From Clostridia bacterium (lineage in GTDB: Bacteria > Bacillota > Clostridia > Oscillospirales > CAG-272), in contig JAKSPW010000078.1 of the NCBI GenBank assembly GCA_024404435.1, positions 1 through 6,404 on the forward strand: 6,404 nt of DNA, read 5' to 3'. The notes below the pieces were generated by a model that ran no database searches, was not told the DNA's origin, and was given only the letters and a program-made list of their open reading frames with translations. The position numbers and the translations under genes were made by a program. How positions within the stretch are numbered: the first letter of the stretch is position 1; each line of letters begins with the position of its first letter. Of this stretch, positions 1 to 6,395 are shown one piece after another.

Positions 1-1005
1 CGGGAGGTCGAAGCTGACGTCAACGAGCTCTTCGGTCTGCTCGCCGGTCACTTTGTTCTTGACAAGGAAGGAGAGGAGGCAGTTTTCTCCGAAGCCGACG
101 CCCTGACCTGCATAGCTTTCTACGCATTCTTCAAATTCGCTGTCTTCCGTGAATACCACTTCATACGTCTCGGGATCAAGGAAGAGGTAGTACTCAAGAA
201 GGATACTTGCAAGGTTTTCAAGCGTGCAGTCAGCCGTGTAGCCCATCGTCACGCCGACCATGCCGTGCGTTGCGCAGCAGTATCTGTCGAGGAAGTTGCT
301 CATTGCGGGATACATGGGATCCGGAGCCTTGATGTTGGCGTTAAGATATCTCGAGAGGACCGTTGCGATCTGAGCTCTCGTGGATTTGCCCTGAGGATTG
401 AACTTGCCGTTGTCGCCGCCGGCGAAGCCGAGGAGGCGGAACTTCTCGATGTATTCGACGGACCATGCCTGGAACTTGTCCGTGTCGGAGAAGGAGTCTG
501 CAAGCGGAACTGCGTCGACTACTTCATACTGCATGTATTCCATGAATCCGACGAAGAGCTTTGCCATCTCTGCTCTGTTGACCGCACGGTTGGGCTCGAA
601 TTTCTTGTCGCCGACGCCGCCGACGAGACCGCAGTCTGCAGCCCAGCCGATGGCACCTGCGAACCACTGGTTCATCTTGACGTCTTTTCTGAAGAGGATG
701 GATGCCGACAGAGCATAGCCGCTGAGCGTTCTGTCGTCAACGCCCGCCATACGTGCGAACACGGTAACGAGCTCGGCTCTCGTCATTGCGGAGCCGGGGT
801 TGAACTTGCCGTTCGAGCCCTTCATAAGTCCTGCATTCACAACGTCTTCGACTGCGTCGTAGTACCATGCGCCGGCTTTAATGTCGGAGAACTCGTCTGT
901 GAGAGAACCGGTCTTCTCTGCGACCACGGTCTCTGCCGAAGCTGTCATGGCGAAAAGCGAAGCCGTCATGATGACTGCAAGCAGCATTGCCAGAATCTTT
1001 TTCAT
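1..1005 (-). CDS. Secreted protein with three SLH domains (3' end beyond window)
   Basis: The reading frame is open from the ATG at 1005 to the left edge, giving the first 335 residues without a stop. Residues 1-24 are a signal peptide: MKK, a hydrophobic core, then an ASA cleavage site. Three S-layer homology domains follow at about 36-88, 105-155 and 170-222. Each ends in the family's TRAE-type motif: TRAE at 75-78, NRAE at 143-146, TRAQ at 209-212. SLH domains bind pyruvylated secondary cell-wall polymers, so the protein should sit on the outside of the wall. Residues 227-335 match no family I recognise; they include a CC pair at 243-244 and an acidic stretch near 278-295. The start is supported by AAAGGA eight bases upstream (1014-1019) and an excellent promoter. 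It lies downstream of another SLH gene on the same strand. The domain call is firm; the role beyond wall attachment is unknown. Confidence 0.9.
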   Translation of the reverse strand, partial: MKKILAMLLAVIMTASLFAMTASAETVVAEKTGSLTDEFSDIKAGAWYYDAVEDVVNAGLMKGSNGKFNPGSAMTRAELVTVFARMAGVDDRTLSGYALSASILFRKDVKMNQWFAGAIGWAADCGLVGGVGDKKFEPNRAVNRAEMAKLFVGFMEYMQYEVVDAVPLADSFSDTDKFQAWSVEYIEKFRLLGFAGGDNGKFNPQGKSTRAQIATVLSRYLNANIKAPDPMYPAMSNFLDRYCCATHGMVGVTMGYTADCTLENLASILLEYYLFLDPETYEVVFTEDSEFEECVESYAGQGVGFGENCLLSFLVKNKVTGEQTEELVDVSFDLP

Positions 1006-1024
1006 GATTTATTTCCTTTCGTTT

Positions 1025-1038
1025 TGCGGTTTACCGCA
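1025..1038 (-). promoter_or_regulatory. Leader hairpin in the 5' UTR of the short SLH gene
   Basis: On the minus strand TGCGG-TAAA-CCGCA forms a perfect 5-bp stem with a 4-base loop. It falls about ten bases after the predicted transcription start and six bases before the AAAGGA ribosome binding site. Such 5'-terminal stems can stabilise mRNA or tune translation; that role is inference. Read on the plus strand it is followed by a T run and looks like a terminator, but no plus-strand gene ends here. Confidence 0.5.
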
Positions 1039-1054
1039 TATTTTTTTCGTCTAC

Positions 1055-1083
1055 AGTATAGCACAACACCCGATGTTTTTCAA
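1055..1083 (-). promoter_or_regulatory. Sigma-A-type promoter of the short SLH gene
   Basis: On the minus strand TTGAAA (1078-1083) and TATACT (1055-1060) are separated by exactly 17 bases, a near-consensus housekeeping promoter. The predicted start near 1048 leaves a leader of about 43 bases before the ATG at 1005. I see no convincing terminator between the stop of the upstream gene (1125) and this promoter, so some read-through from upstream is also possible. Confidence 0.8.
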
Positions 1084-1124
1084 TCGGTTTGCCGAATTTA
1101 ACTAAAAATTAACAATGCGCAGGA

Positions 1125-3881
1125 TCAGTACCTTCCCATCAATTCAAACGGGATCTTAAAGAAATCGGCGTCGCCGCGGACCGTGTAGTTGCCGTGCGTG
1201 GGGTCTACGAAGAAGGGGTTTTCCGTGTCCTCATACACCACGTTGTCGTGGACGTCTCCGACCTGTACCTCGAAGTCGTAGATCGTAAATCCTCCCTCTC
1301 CTATCGCGGCGTTGTCGTGGATACTGTTCCACGGGCACTGGAGGTTAAATTTGTCCGTGATGTTCTCGCAGCTGTAATAGTAGTCGAAAAGCGACGGGAA
1401 TTCTTTTTTCCAGAGCTCGTAGCCCTCCTCGCCTTCCTTTATCTTTTTATTGAGATAATTGTTGTACCACGCGATCTTGCCCGATTCCGTGTACGCGTCC
1501 TCCGTCAGCGTGCCGTCATCCTGAACGTAGACCATGCCGTTCGTGCGCAGAGTACTGTCGATGAAGATATTGTCGTAGACGTAGATGTCTCTCACGTTGT
1601 GGAGCATCACGGCAACGGTCGCGCTGTCGTAGAAGATGTTGCCGTAGACGTAAACGTCTTCCGTCTGGTCGTCAATGTAGAAGCAGTAGTTCGAGCCCGT
1701 TACCGGGTTGTCGTAGAACAGATTGTACCTCACGGTGTTCTCTCTGCCCGTCACGCCCTCGTAGATGTAGATGATGCCGTAGTCGTGCGTGCCGTAGAGC
1801 AGGTTCGTGAACACGTTGTACTCGATCACGGCGCGGATGCTGAGCTGATTCTGTCCCTGATTGAAGCCGAGGTTGATCGCGCCGCTTTCGCTGTTGCGGA
1901 ACTCGTTGTGCGAGATCACCGTGCCGATGCAGCAGTCGACGACCGCCTGATTTGCGAAGGTGCTTCCCTTTCCGAAGTCGTGGAAGGAGTTGTTGTCGAT
2001 GACGATGCCGTTGGACTCGAGAGTCGCGACGTGTCTCGTGGGCTTCAGCATTATCGCGTGATTGATGAAGGACGAGAACTCGCAGTTCCTGACGGTCAGA
2101 TAATCGCTGTCGCCCGTCAGGTTGATGATCGTGCTCGGCCCCATGACGAATTTCGAGACGCAGCCGTCGATCGTAACGTGCTCGGAGTTTCTGATATTGA
2201 TGCAGTTGTCAGAGAGGCAGTTTCTGAACGTAAGTCCCTCAAGCGTGACGTAGTCGGCGTCGTCAAGGGTCAGGAAGTTGCCGCCCATCGCGATATTGAT
2301 CTCGGACTTCGGCGCGTACACGTAAAGAGTGTTCGTGGAGTTGTCGCACCAGTATTCGCCCGCAGCGTCGAGAAGATCGGGGCAGTTCGCGATGTAGAAC
2401 TCGTCCATCCCGATGCCGGGCGTGCGGATGCCGAACGAATTATACTCGCCCTTGTTTTCGGGGAGGATGCTGTCGGGGTCGAAGGTGAGTATCCCGGTCG
2501 ATTTGTCGTAACCGGTAACGTCGAAGGAATCGACTCTGTATCCGCGGATAAGATATCCGACGAGCTTCGCGTCCTCCATGTGCTTGATCTTGTCGATCGC
2601 TCTCGACGCGGGCGGGAGGATGCATACTCCGGGATAGTGCGGATCGTCGCCGACCGTCTCCATCATGTCGGGGTAGTAATCGTCAATGCCGTCGATCTTG
2701 TTGGGCATTCTCGCCTGGAAGAGCGCATCGACTCCGCAATAGACGGTGACGTCCTCCGGAATACCGTTTTCAAACACGCCGTCGAGGCTGATCTTCTTTA
2801 TCTTATCAAGCGATTTTTCCGGGAAAAGCGATTTATCGGCATCATCCAGAGGTTTGAAGCCCTCAAACGGGAGCGTCGCGCCGTTGTTGAACACGACCTC
2901 TCCGTCGCCGTATTTCACATATTTCGTGGCTCCGTCTGCCGAGCCGCCGTCCTCGGAGGTCAGCGTCAGACCTTCGAGCCGTCCGTACTCTCCCGCCATG
3001 AACGCGACCGTGACGTCACCCTTCTTCGTTTTTCTGATCTCACGGACAAGGTCGCGTGCCGCCGCAAAGCTCCCGACGGGTTTTTCGAGCGTTCCGGGAG
3101 CTGAGTCGCTGCCGTTCGGAGAAACGTAGACGTCGGCGTCCTTCACGAGAGGATATTCCTTCCCGGTGAACGTGCTTCTGACGACGGGAGAAGTGTAGGC
3201 AAGCTCGAAGCTGAAGCCGTCAGCCTTGCCGTCGATGCCGTCCTGCTCCTTGTCGCAGAATCTCTTGAGGATCGCCGCGAACTGCTCGCGCGTCGCGTTG
3301 CCCCTCGGCTGAAGTGTGTCCGCGCTCACGCCGCCTATGAGGTCCACGGCGTTTGCCCACGACATCGCGTCCTTCGCGTAGGAGCTGACCCTTTTCGCGT
3401 CCTTATATGAGGAGAGGTCTTTTCTGTCGTCTCCGACCTTGACGTACCTGAACTCAGCAAAGCGATAGAATATCGCCGCGAGCTGTTCTCTCGTGATGTC
3501 CGAGTCCGGCTTGAAGGTATCTGCACTCACTCCGTTGACAATGTCGCTGACGGATGCCCAGATGATGGCATCCGTGTACCATTTGCCCGCCTTGACGTCA
3601 GAAAAAGGGTTCGAGCCGGCAGGCTGCGCGGGGCTGCCCGCGATGCGCCAGAGAACGGTGACGACCATGGCTCTCGAGAGAGAGCCGGCGGGATCGAAGC
3701 GGTTCGCCGCCACGCCGTTCATATATCCGGTTTCCACCGCGTATCTGATGTAGTCATAGCTCCAGCGCCCCGTCTTCACGTCGGTGAAGTTCATGCCGCT
3801 GCCGCCGTCTGCGGAAACGGCAATGCCGCCGAGCTGAGCGAGGACGAGAACGAGCGCAAGGATTTTTGCAAAACGTTTCAT
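1125..3881 (-). CDS. S-layer-anchored right-handed beta-helix protein, probable polysaccharide-active enzyme
   Basis: This 918-residue protein begins with a signal peptide (1-24, AVSA cleavage site). Three SLH domains at about 31-80, 91-144 and 156-209 should bind it to the cell-wall polymer; the motif arginines R70, R131 and R198 are kept, though the motifs read SRAM, TREQ and TREQ. From 251 the segment YVSPNGSDSAPGTLEKPVGS with AARDLVREIR is the usual N-terminal cap of large beta-helix carbohydrate enzymes. Residues 544-776 form the helix, with recurring rungs of the type NxxF and VRNCEF. Residues 777-918 look like a C-terminal cap ending in a DPTHGNYTVRGDADFF motif. The architecture recalls GH141/GH120-like or polysaccharide lyase-like proteins; I cannot assign active-site residues or substrate. 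Fourteen cysteines are unusual for a secreted protein and fit an anaerobe. CGGAGG lies seven bases before the ATG (3889-3894). Confidence 0.9.
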   Translation of the reverse strand: MKRFAKILALVLVLAQLGGIAVSADGGSGMNFTDVKTGRWSYDYIRYAVETGYMNGVAANRFDPAGSLSRAMVVTVLWRIAGSPAQPAGSNPFSDVKAGKWYTDAIIWASVSDIVNGVSADTFKPDSDITREQLAAIFYRFAEFRYVKVGDDRKDLSSYKDAKRVSSYAKDAMSWANAVDLIGGVSADTLQPRGNATREQFAAILKRFCDKEQDGIDGKADGFSFELAYTSPVVRSTFTGKEYPLVKDADVYVSPNGSDSAPGTLEKPVGSFAAARDLVREIRKTKKGDVTVAFMAGEYGRLEGLTLTSEDGGSADGATKYVKYGDGEVVFNNGATLPFEGFKPLDDADKSLFPEKSLDKIKKISLDGVFENGIPEDVTVYCGVDALFQARMPNKIDGIDDYYPDMMETVGDDPHYPGVCILPPASRAIDKIKHMEDAKLVGYLIRGYRVDSFDVTGYDKSTGILTFDPDSILPENKGEYNSFGIRTPGIGMDEFYIANCPDLLDAAGEYWCDNSTNTLYVYAPKSEINIAMGGNFLTLDDADYVTLEGLTFRNCLSDNCINIRNSEHVTIDGCVSKFVMGPSTIINLTGDSDYLTVRNCEFSSFINHAIMLKPTRHVATLESNGIVIDNNSFHDFGKGSTFANQAVVDCCIGTVISHNEFRNSESGAINLGFNQGQNQLSIRAVIEYNVFTNLLYGTHDYGIIYIYEGVTGRENTVRYNLFYDNPVTGSNYCFYIDDQTEDVYVYGNIFYDSATVAVMLHNVRDIYVYDNIFIDSTLRTNGMVYVQDDGTLTEDAYTESGKIAWYNNYLNKKIKEGEEGYELWKKEFPSLFDYYYSCENITDKFNLQCPWNSIHDNAAIGEGGFTIYDFEVQVGDVHDNVVYEDTENPFFVDPTHGNYTVRGDADFFKIPFELMGRY

Positions 3882-3909
3882 AAGTATGCCTCCGTTTTTT
3901 TCTTCCTTA

Positions 3910-3915
3910 ATTATA
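3910..3915 (-). promoter_or_regulatory. -10 box of the beta-helix gene promoter
   Basis: TATAAT on the minus strand sits 28 bases before the ATG at 3881, giving a leader of roughly 21 bases that contains CGGAGG. The position 17 bases upstream (3933-3938) reads AAGAAA on the minus strand, a poor -35 box. The promoter may therefore need an activator or an upstream element. The -10 match is exact; the assignment is an inference from position. Confidence 0.55.
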
Positions 3916-4029
3916 CAGTCGGAGCGGCGCGCTTTCTTCTTCTTTTGTACGCATTTTGTGCACTATTGTCCCCGCGCGCCCGCAGACGCGAAAAAATCGT
4001 GACTGACGGCGCGGTATCTCAGAAAACTC

Positions 4030-4058
4030 TTTACAAAAGTGTCCGAATGTCGTATAAT
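4030..4058 (+). promoter_or_regulatory. Sigma-A-type promoter of the oxidoreductase-transporter operon
   Basis: TTTACA (4030-4035) and TATAAT (4053-4058) are separated by exactly 17 bases, close to the housekeeping consensus. The expected start near 4065 gives a leader of only about 23 bases, holding AAAGGAG (4073-4079) eight bases before the ATG at 4088. The box strength suggests substantial basal expression unless repressed. Confidence 0.8.
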
Positions 4059-4087
4059 TTTGGTATAAAAAGAAAGGAGTTTTTCTT

Positions 4088-5338
4088 ATGGATATATGCA
4101 AAGTAGGCGTCATCGGCGTCGGCCGCGGTACCACAATGATGGATTACTGCAAAAACGCCAAGAACGCGAAGCTCGTCGCCATCTGCGACAAATGGGAGCT
4201 CGGACTCGAAAACAGAAAGAAGCAGTTCGGCGAGGACGGTGTGAAGTATTATACCGACTTCGACGAGATGCTGAAGGATCCCGAGGTCGACACGGTCATG
4301 CTCGCAAACTACGCGACCGAGCACGCTCCGTTCGCGATCAAGGCTCTTCGCGCGGGCAAGAACGTCATCAGCGAGGTGCTCCCCGCACAGACGATGGCTC
4401 AGGCTGTCGAGCTGATCGAAACGGTTGAGGAAACCGGAAAGAAATACTGCTATGCGGAAAACTACTGCTACATGCTCGCGCCCTATGAAATGAAGAGAAA
4501 ATTCGCCTCCGGCGAGATGGGCGAGTTCGAGTACGGCGAAGGCGAATACATGCACAACTGCGAGTCGATCTGGACGGACATCACCTACGGTGAGCGCGAC
4601 CACTGGAGAAACCGCATGTCTGCGTTCTACTACTGCACGCACTCCGCAGGTCCCCTCATCCACATTTCGGGCAAGCGCCCCGTGAAGGTCGTCGGCTTCG
4701 AGTGCCCCTTCAACGCCAGAATGGCGCGCATGGGCGCGAGAGCCGGTCACACCGCGATCGAGATGGTAACGCTCGAAAACGGCGCGGTCATCAAGAGCCT
4801 GCACGGCCTCGGCCCCGCAAAGTGCTCGATCTGGTACTCGGTCTACGGAACGATGGGCAGACTCGAAAGCGCGAGAGAGGACGCCTGCATCGACGGAAAC
4901 TCGAGACTTTACACGAATATCGACACGCGTGAGGACGCGTACGACGGAGAGGCTTCGACCTACATCCCCGAACCGGGCGTCAAGGTCGAGGAAGGCTCCG
5001 GCCACGGCGGTTCCGACTACGTGTGCCTCTGCAACGCTTTCGAGCACATACTCGGACACGAGGCTGACATCGTTGACGTTTACGAAGCACTCGACATGTG
5101 GATGATCGGTCAGTTCGGATATTATTCCGTGCTTGACGGCGGCGTCCCAAAGGAAATTCCGGACCTCAGACTCAAATCCGAAAGAGATAAATACAGAAAC
5201 GACAGACGCTGCACCGAGCCCGCAGTTGCGGGAGATCAGCTGATCCCGTCGTACTCGAAGGGCACGCCCGAGATCCCGGACGAGGTCTACGAGAGGACCC
5301 GCGAAGAATGGGAAAGAAAGCTTCGCGGAGATAAATGA
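4088..5338 (+). CDS. Gfo/Idh/MocA-family protein with altered catalytic motif (GH109-like)
   Basis: This 416-residue cytoplasmic protein starts with a Rossmann fold: strand VGVIGVGRG (glycines 10, 12, 14) and D34 at the end of the second strand, which favours NAD(H). The N-terminal domain runs to about 125. The family's usual EKP motif is replaced by EVLPA at 96-100, so the lysine that normally acts in sugar dehydrogenases is absent. Further along are THSAGPL (184-190) and GHGGSDY (305-311). This combination recalls GH109 enzymes, which use tightly bound NAD+ for redox-assisted glycoside cleavage and also lack that lysine. That link rests on remembered motif patterns and is tentative; it could be another dehydrogenase-like branch. 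A charged tail from about 360 ends in an ERTREEWERKLRGDK helix. The start is fixed by AAAGGAG and the strong promoter. Its stop overlaps the transporter start, implying translational coupling. Confidence 0.9.
   Translation: MDICKVGVIGVGRGTTMMDYCKNAKNAKLVAICDKWELGLENRKKQFGEDGVKYYTDFDEMLKDPEVDTVMLANYATEHAPFAIKALRAGKNVISEVLPAQTMAQAVELIETVEETGKKYCYAENYCYMLAPYEMKRKFASGEMGEFEYGEGEYMHNCESIWTDITYGERDHWRNRMSAFYYCTHSAGPLIHISGKRPVKVVGFECPFNARMARMGARAGHTAIEMVTLENGAVIKSLHGLGPAKCSIWYSVYGTMGRLESAREDACIDGNSRLYTNIDTREDAYDGEASTYIPEPGVKVEEGSGHGGSDYVCLCNAFEHILGHEADIVDVYEALDMWMIGQFGYYSVLDGGVPKEIPDLRLKSERDKYRNDRRCTEPAVAGDQLIPSYSKGTPEIPDEVYERTREEWERKLRGDK
5325..5330 (+). promoter_or_regulatory. Ribosome binding site of the transporter gene
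   Basis: GCGGAG lies inside the last codons of the upstream gene. It is four bases from the ATG at 5335 and seven from the ATG at 5338. The second spacing is better, so the true start may be the second methionine (5338), which would follow directly on the upstream stop codon instead of overlapping it. Confidence 0.5.
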
Positions 5339-6189
5339 TGATAAATTATCTCCTTCTGTGCCTCGCCGCGACGCTGTTCGGCTTTCAGGTGTTCGCGACG
5401 AGCGCATACGCAAACGCGGACGGAGGAGGCCTTCGCTCCGTCGCGAGATTCACGGCGATGTCGAGCTTCGTGTCGACTCTCTGCTGCTTTGCGGTGAACG
5501 GGTTTAAGCTCGAGTTCACGATCGGCTCGTTTGCCCTCGCGCTCTGCGGCGCGGCGGTGCTCATCCTCGGTCAGCTTTGCAGCATCAAGGCCCTGACGGG
5601 CATAAATATGTCGGTTTACTCGACCTTCCTCGCGATCGGCGGGATGATACTCCCCTTCGTCGTCGGCGTCACGCTTTTCGGTGAAACGCTGACGCTCGGC
5701 AGGCTCGCCTGCTGCGTGATCGTCACGGTCGTGACGCTTCTGCAGTGCAAGCCGGGAGCGATCGGAAAGATGACGGTCTTCCTGTCTCTCGCGGTCTTCG
5801 TGCTGAACGGCATGAACGGCGTGCTCGCGACCACGCATCAGCATACCGATTTCCCGAAAACGTCGGGCAACTCGTATAATCTTCTGCTGTACGCCGCAAT
5901 CTGCGTCGTCTCGGTGGCATACCTGCTGATAACGCCGAGCAAAGGCAGCTCGTTCAAGCCGAAAACGGCAGTTCCCGCGCTTGCGTACGGTGTCCTGAAC
6001 GGACTCGGCAACCTGATACTGCTGAAAACGATCGTCAAGGTGCCCGCCTCCGTGCAGTACCCGATAATCACCGGGGGCATCATGGTCGTCTCGACGATAA
6101 TCAGCGCGGTCCGCCGCGAGAAGCTGAAGCCTTTCGATATAATCGGCACGGCGATCGCCTTCGGCGCCCTGTTTTTGATGATGATTTAA
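5335..6189 (+). CDS. EamA/DMT-superfamily transporter
   Basis: A 284-residue integral membrane protein with about ten hydrophobic helices, near residues 3-23, 39-57, 63-84, 87-112, 120-137, 146-165, 183-200, 212-232, 238-258 and 268-284. The pattern is two repeated halves of five helices, as in drug/metabolite transporters of the EamA type, and the length is normal for them. The first half has GQLCSIKAL before helix 4, the second has the counterpart GNLILLKTI before helix 9, the expected internal repeat. A polar loop with several histidines and a proline (about 166-180) joins the halves. Family members move small metabolites, amino acids or sugars across the cytoplasmic membrane; the substrate cannot be read from sequence. 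The four-base overlap with the preceding oxidoreductase-like gene suggests it carries that enzyme's substrate or product. It is the last gene before a strong terminator. Confidence 0.85.
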   Translation: MMINYLLLCLAATLFGFQVFATSAYANADGGGLRSVARFTAMSSFVSTLCCFAVNGFKLEFTIGSFALALCGAAVLILGQLCSIKALTGINMSVYSTFLAIGGMILPFVVGVTLFGETLTLGRLACCVIVTVVTLLQCKPGAIGKMTVFLSLAVFVLNGMNGVLATTHQHTDFPKTSGNSYNLLLYAAICVVSVAYLLITPSKGSSFKPKTAVPALAYGVLNGLGNLILLKTIVKVPASVQYPIITGGIMVVSTIISAVRREKLKPFDIIGTAIAFGALFLMMI

Positions 6190-6218
6190 AAAAAGCATCC
6201 CTTTGGGATGCTTTTTTT
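6188..6218 (+). terminator. Intrinsic terminator of the operon (also first module of repeat copy 1)
   Basis: Seven A, the stem GCATCCC-TTT-GGGATGC and seven T follow directly on the transporter's stop codon; the A run begins inside the TAA. The structure is symmetric and could terminate transcription from either direction. The same module begins the second repeat copy. Confidence 0.92.
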
Positions 6219-6254
6219 GCGCCTTGGGGTAAGCAGAACCCTGCTTCAAGGCGC
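6219..6254 (+). repeat. Long bulged hairpin, copy 1
   Basis: GCGCCTTG pairs perfectly with CAAGGCGC (8 bp). Inside, AAGCAG pairs with CTGCTT (6 bp) around the loop AACC. The only unpaired stem bases are GGGT at 6227-6230. Those bases are complementary to ACCC at 6238-6241, so a competing fold is possible. The identical structure recurs at 6360-6395. Confidence 0.85.
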
Positions 6255-6294
6255 AGACTCACTAACGCCCACCGCTTTCTATCCCGCCTTGATC

Positions 6295-6313
6295 CACTTT
6301 GCATCGCAAAGTG
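6295..6313 (+). repeat. 8-bp hairpin within repeat copy 1
   Basis: CACTTTGC-ATC-GCAAAGTG is a perfect inverted repeat. CCCG at 6283-6286 can also pair with CGGG at 6314-6317, extending the structure past an internal bulge. It lies immediately before the T-arm-like motif. Confidence 0.75.
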
Positions 6314-6330
6314 CGGGTTCGAATCCCAGC
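6314..6330 (+). other. tRNA T-arm-like motif, not a complete tRNA
   Basis: GGGTTCGAATCCC matches the conserved tRNA T-loop and adjoining stem bases (TTCGAAT loop, GGG/CCC stem). No acceptor stem, D arm or anticodon arm can be built around it: the next outer pairs mismatch (C-A, G-G) and the 3' side runs into the A tract of repeat copy 2. It may be a tRNA-derived fragment or an integration-site remnant. Confidence 0.5.
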
Positions 6331-6331
6331 G

Positions 6332-6359
6332 AAAAAAGCACCCTTTGGGTGCTTTTTTT
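6332..6359. terminator. Terminator-like hairpin of repeat copy 2
   Basis: Six A, the stem GCACCC-TTT-GGGTGC and seven T form a symmetric intrinsic terminator. No gene lies between it and the first terminator, so it either backs up the first one or ends a transcript arriving from the right. Confidence 0.8.
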
Positions 6360-6395
6360 GCGCCTTGGGGTAAGCAGAACCCTGCTTCAAGGCGC
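6360..6395 (+). repeat. Long bulged hairpin, copy 2
   Basis: Identical to the hairpin at 6219-6254: an 8-bp outer stem, GGGT bulge, 6-bp inner stem and AACC loop. No substitutions separate the copies here, so the two either duplicated recently or are kept alike by recombination. Confidence 0.85.

Larger units (their letters stand above)
3882..4087. promoter_or_regulatory. Divergent intergenic control region
   Basis: These 206 bases separate the beta-helix gene (minus) from the oxidoreductase-transporter operon (plus). Both strands carry a perfect TATAAT box and a good ribosome binding site. The middle, about 3940-4025, is GC-rich in patches and holds no gene. TTTTGT occurs twice, 11 bases apart (3943-3948 and 3954-3959), just behind the minus-strand promoter; this could be a phased binding site but may be chance. 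I found no perfect long palindrome and no riboswitch-like fold. Confidence 0.6.
6189..6331. repeat. Structured tandem repeat, copy 1 (143 bases)
   Basis: Copy 1 runs from the A tract of the terminator hairpin to just before the next A tract at 6332. In order it holds the terminator hairpin, a bulged 14-bp hairpin (6219-6254), a linker with no evident structure (about 6255-6294), an 8-bp hairpin (6295-6313) and a T-arm-like motif (6314-6330). The 55 bases 6209-6263 are identical to 6350-6404. No credible protein is encoded; the minus-strand open frame across it is a by-product of the repeat. Whether it is a dispersed element in the genome cannot be seen from this window. Confidence 0.85.

Noticed and set aside
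1086..1124. Terminator after the beta-helix gene
   Set aside because: Only weak 4-5-bp stems without a following T run can be drawn, and the next gene's promoter begins at 1083, so I did not call one.
1194..3104. Plus-strand open frame of 636 codons opposite the beta-helix gene
   Set aside because: It is antisense to a well-supported gene with signal peptide, SLH domains and beta-helix repeats. Its translation is a low-complexity mix of V, D, R and A with no fold pattern, as expected opposite GC-rich codons, and no ribosome binding site stands out.
4031..5413. Minus-strand open frame of 460 codons opposite the oxidoreductase gene
   Set aside because: It covers the operon promoter and the whole opposite gene, and its translation is the same valine-, arginine- and aspartate-rich type of antisense product without recognisable domains.
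5287..6249. Minus-strand open frame of 320 codons opposite the transporter
   Set aside because: The product is an arginine- and histidine-rich string without domains and would start inside the repeat hairpin, reading through the terminator; the plus-strand frame has clear membrane helices.
6264..6337. Possible tRNA gene ending at the T-arm-like motif
   Set aside because: No acceptor stem, D arm or proper 7-base anticodon loop can be formed, the outer T-stem pairs mismatch and there is no variable region between the preceding hairpin and the T arm.
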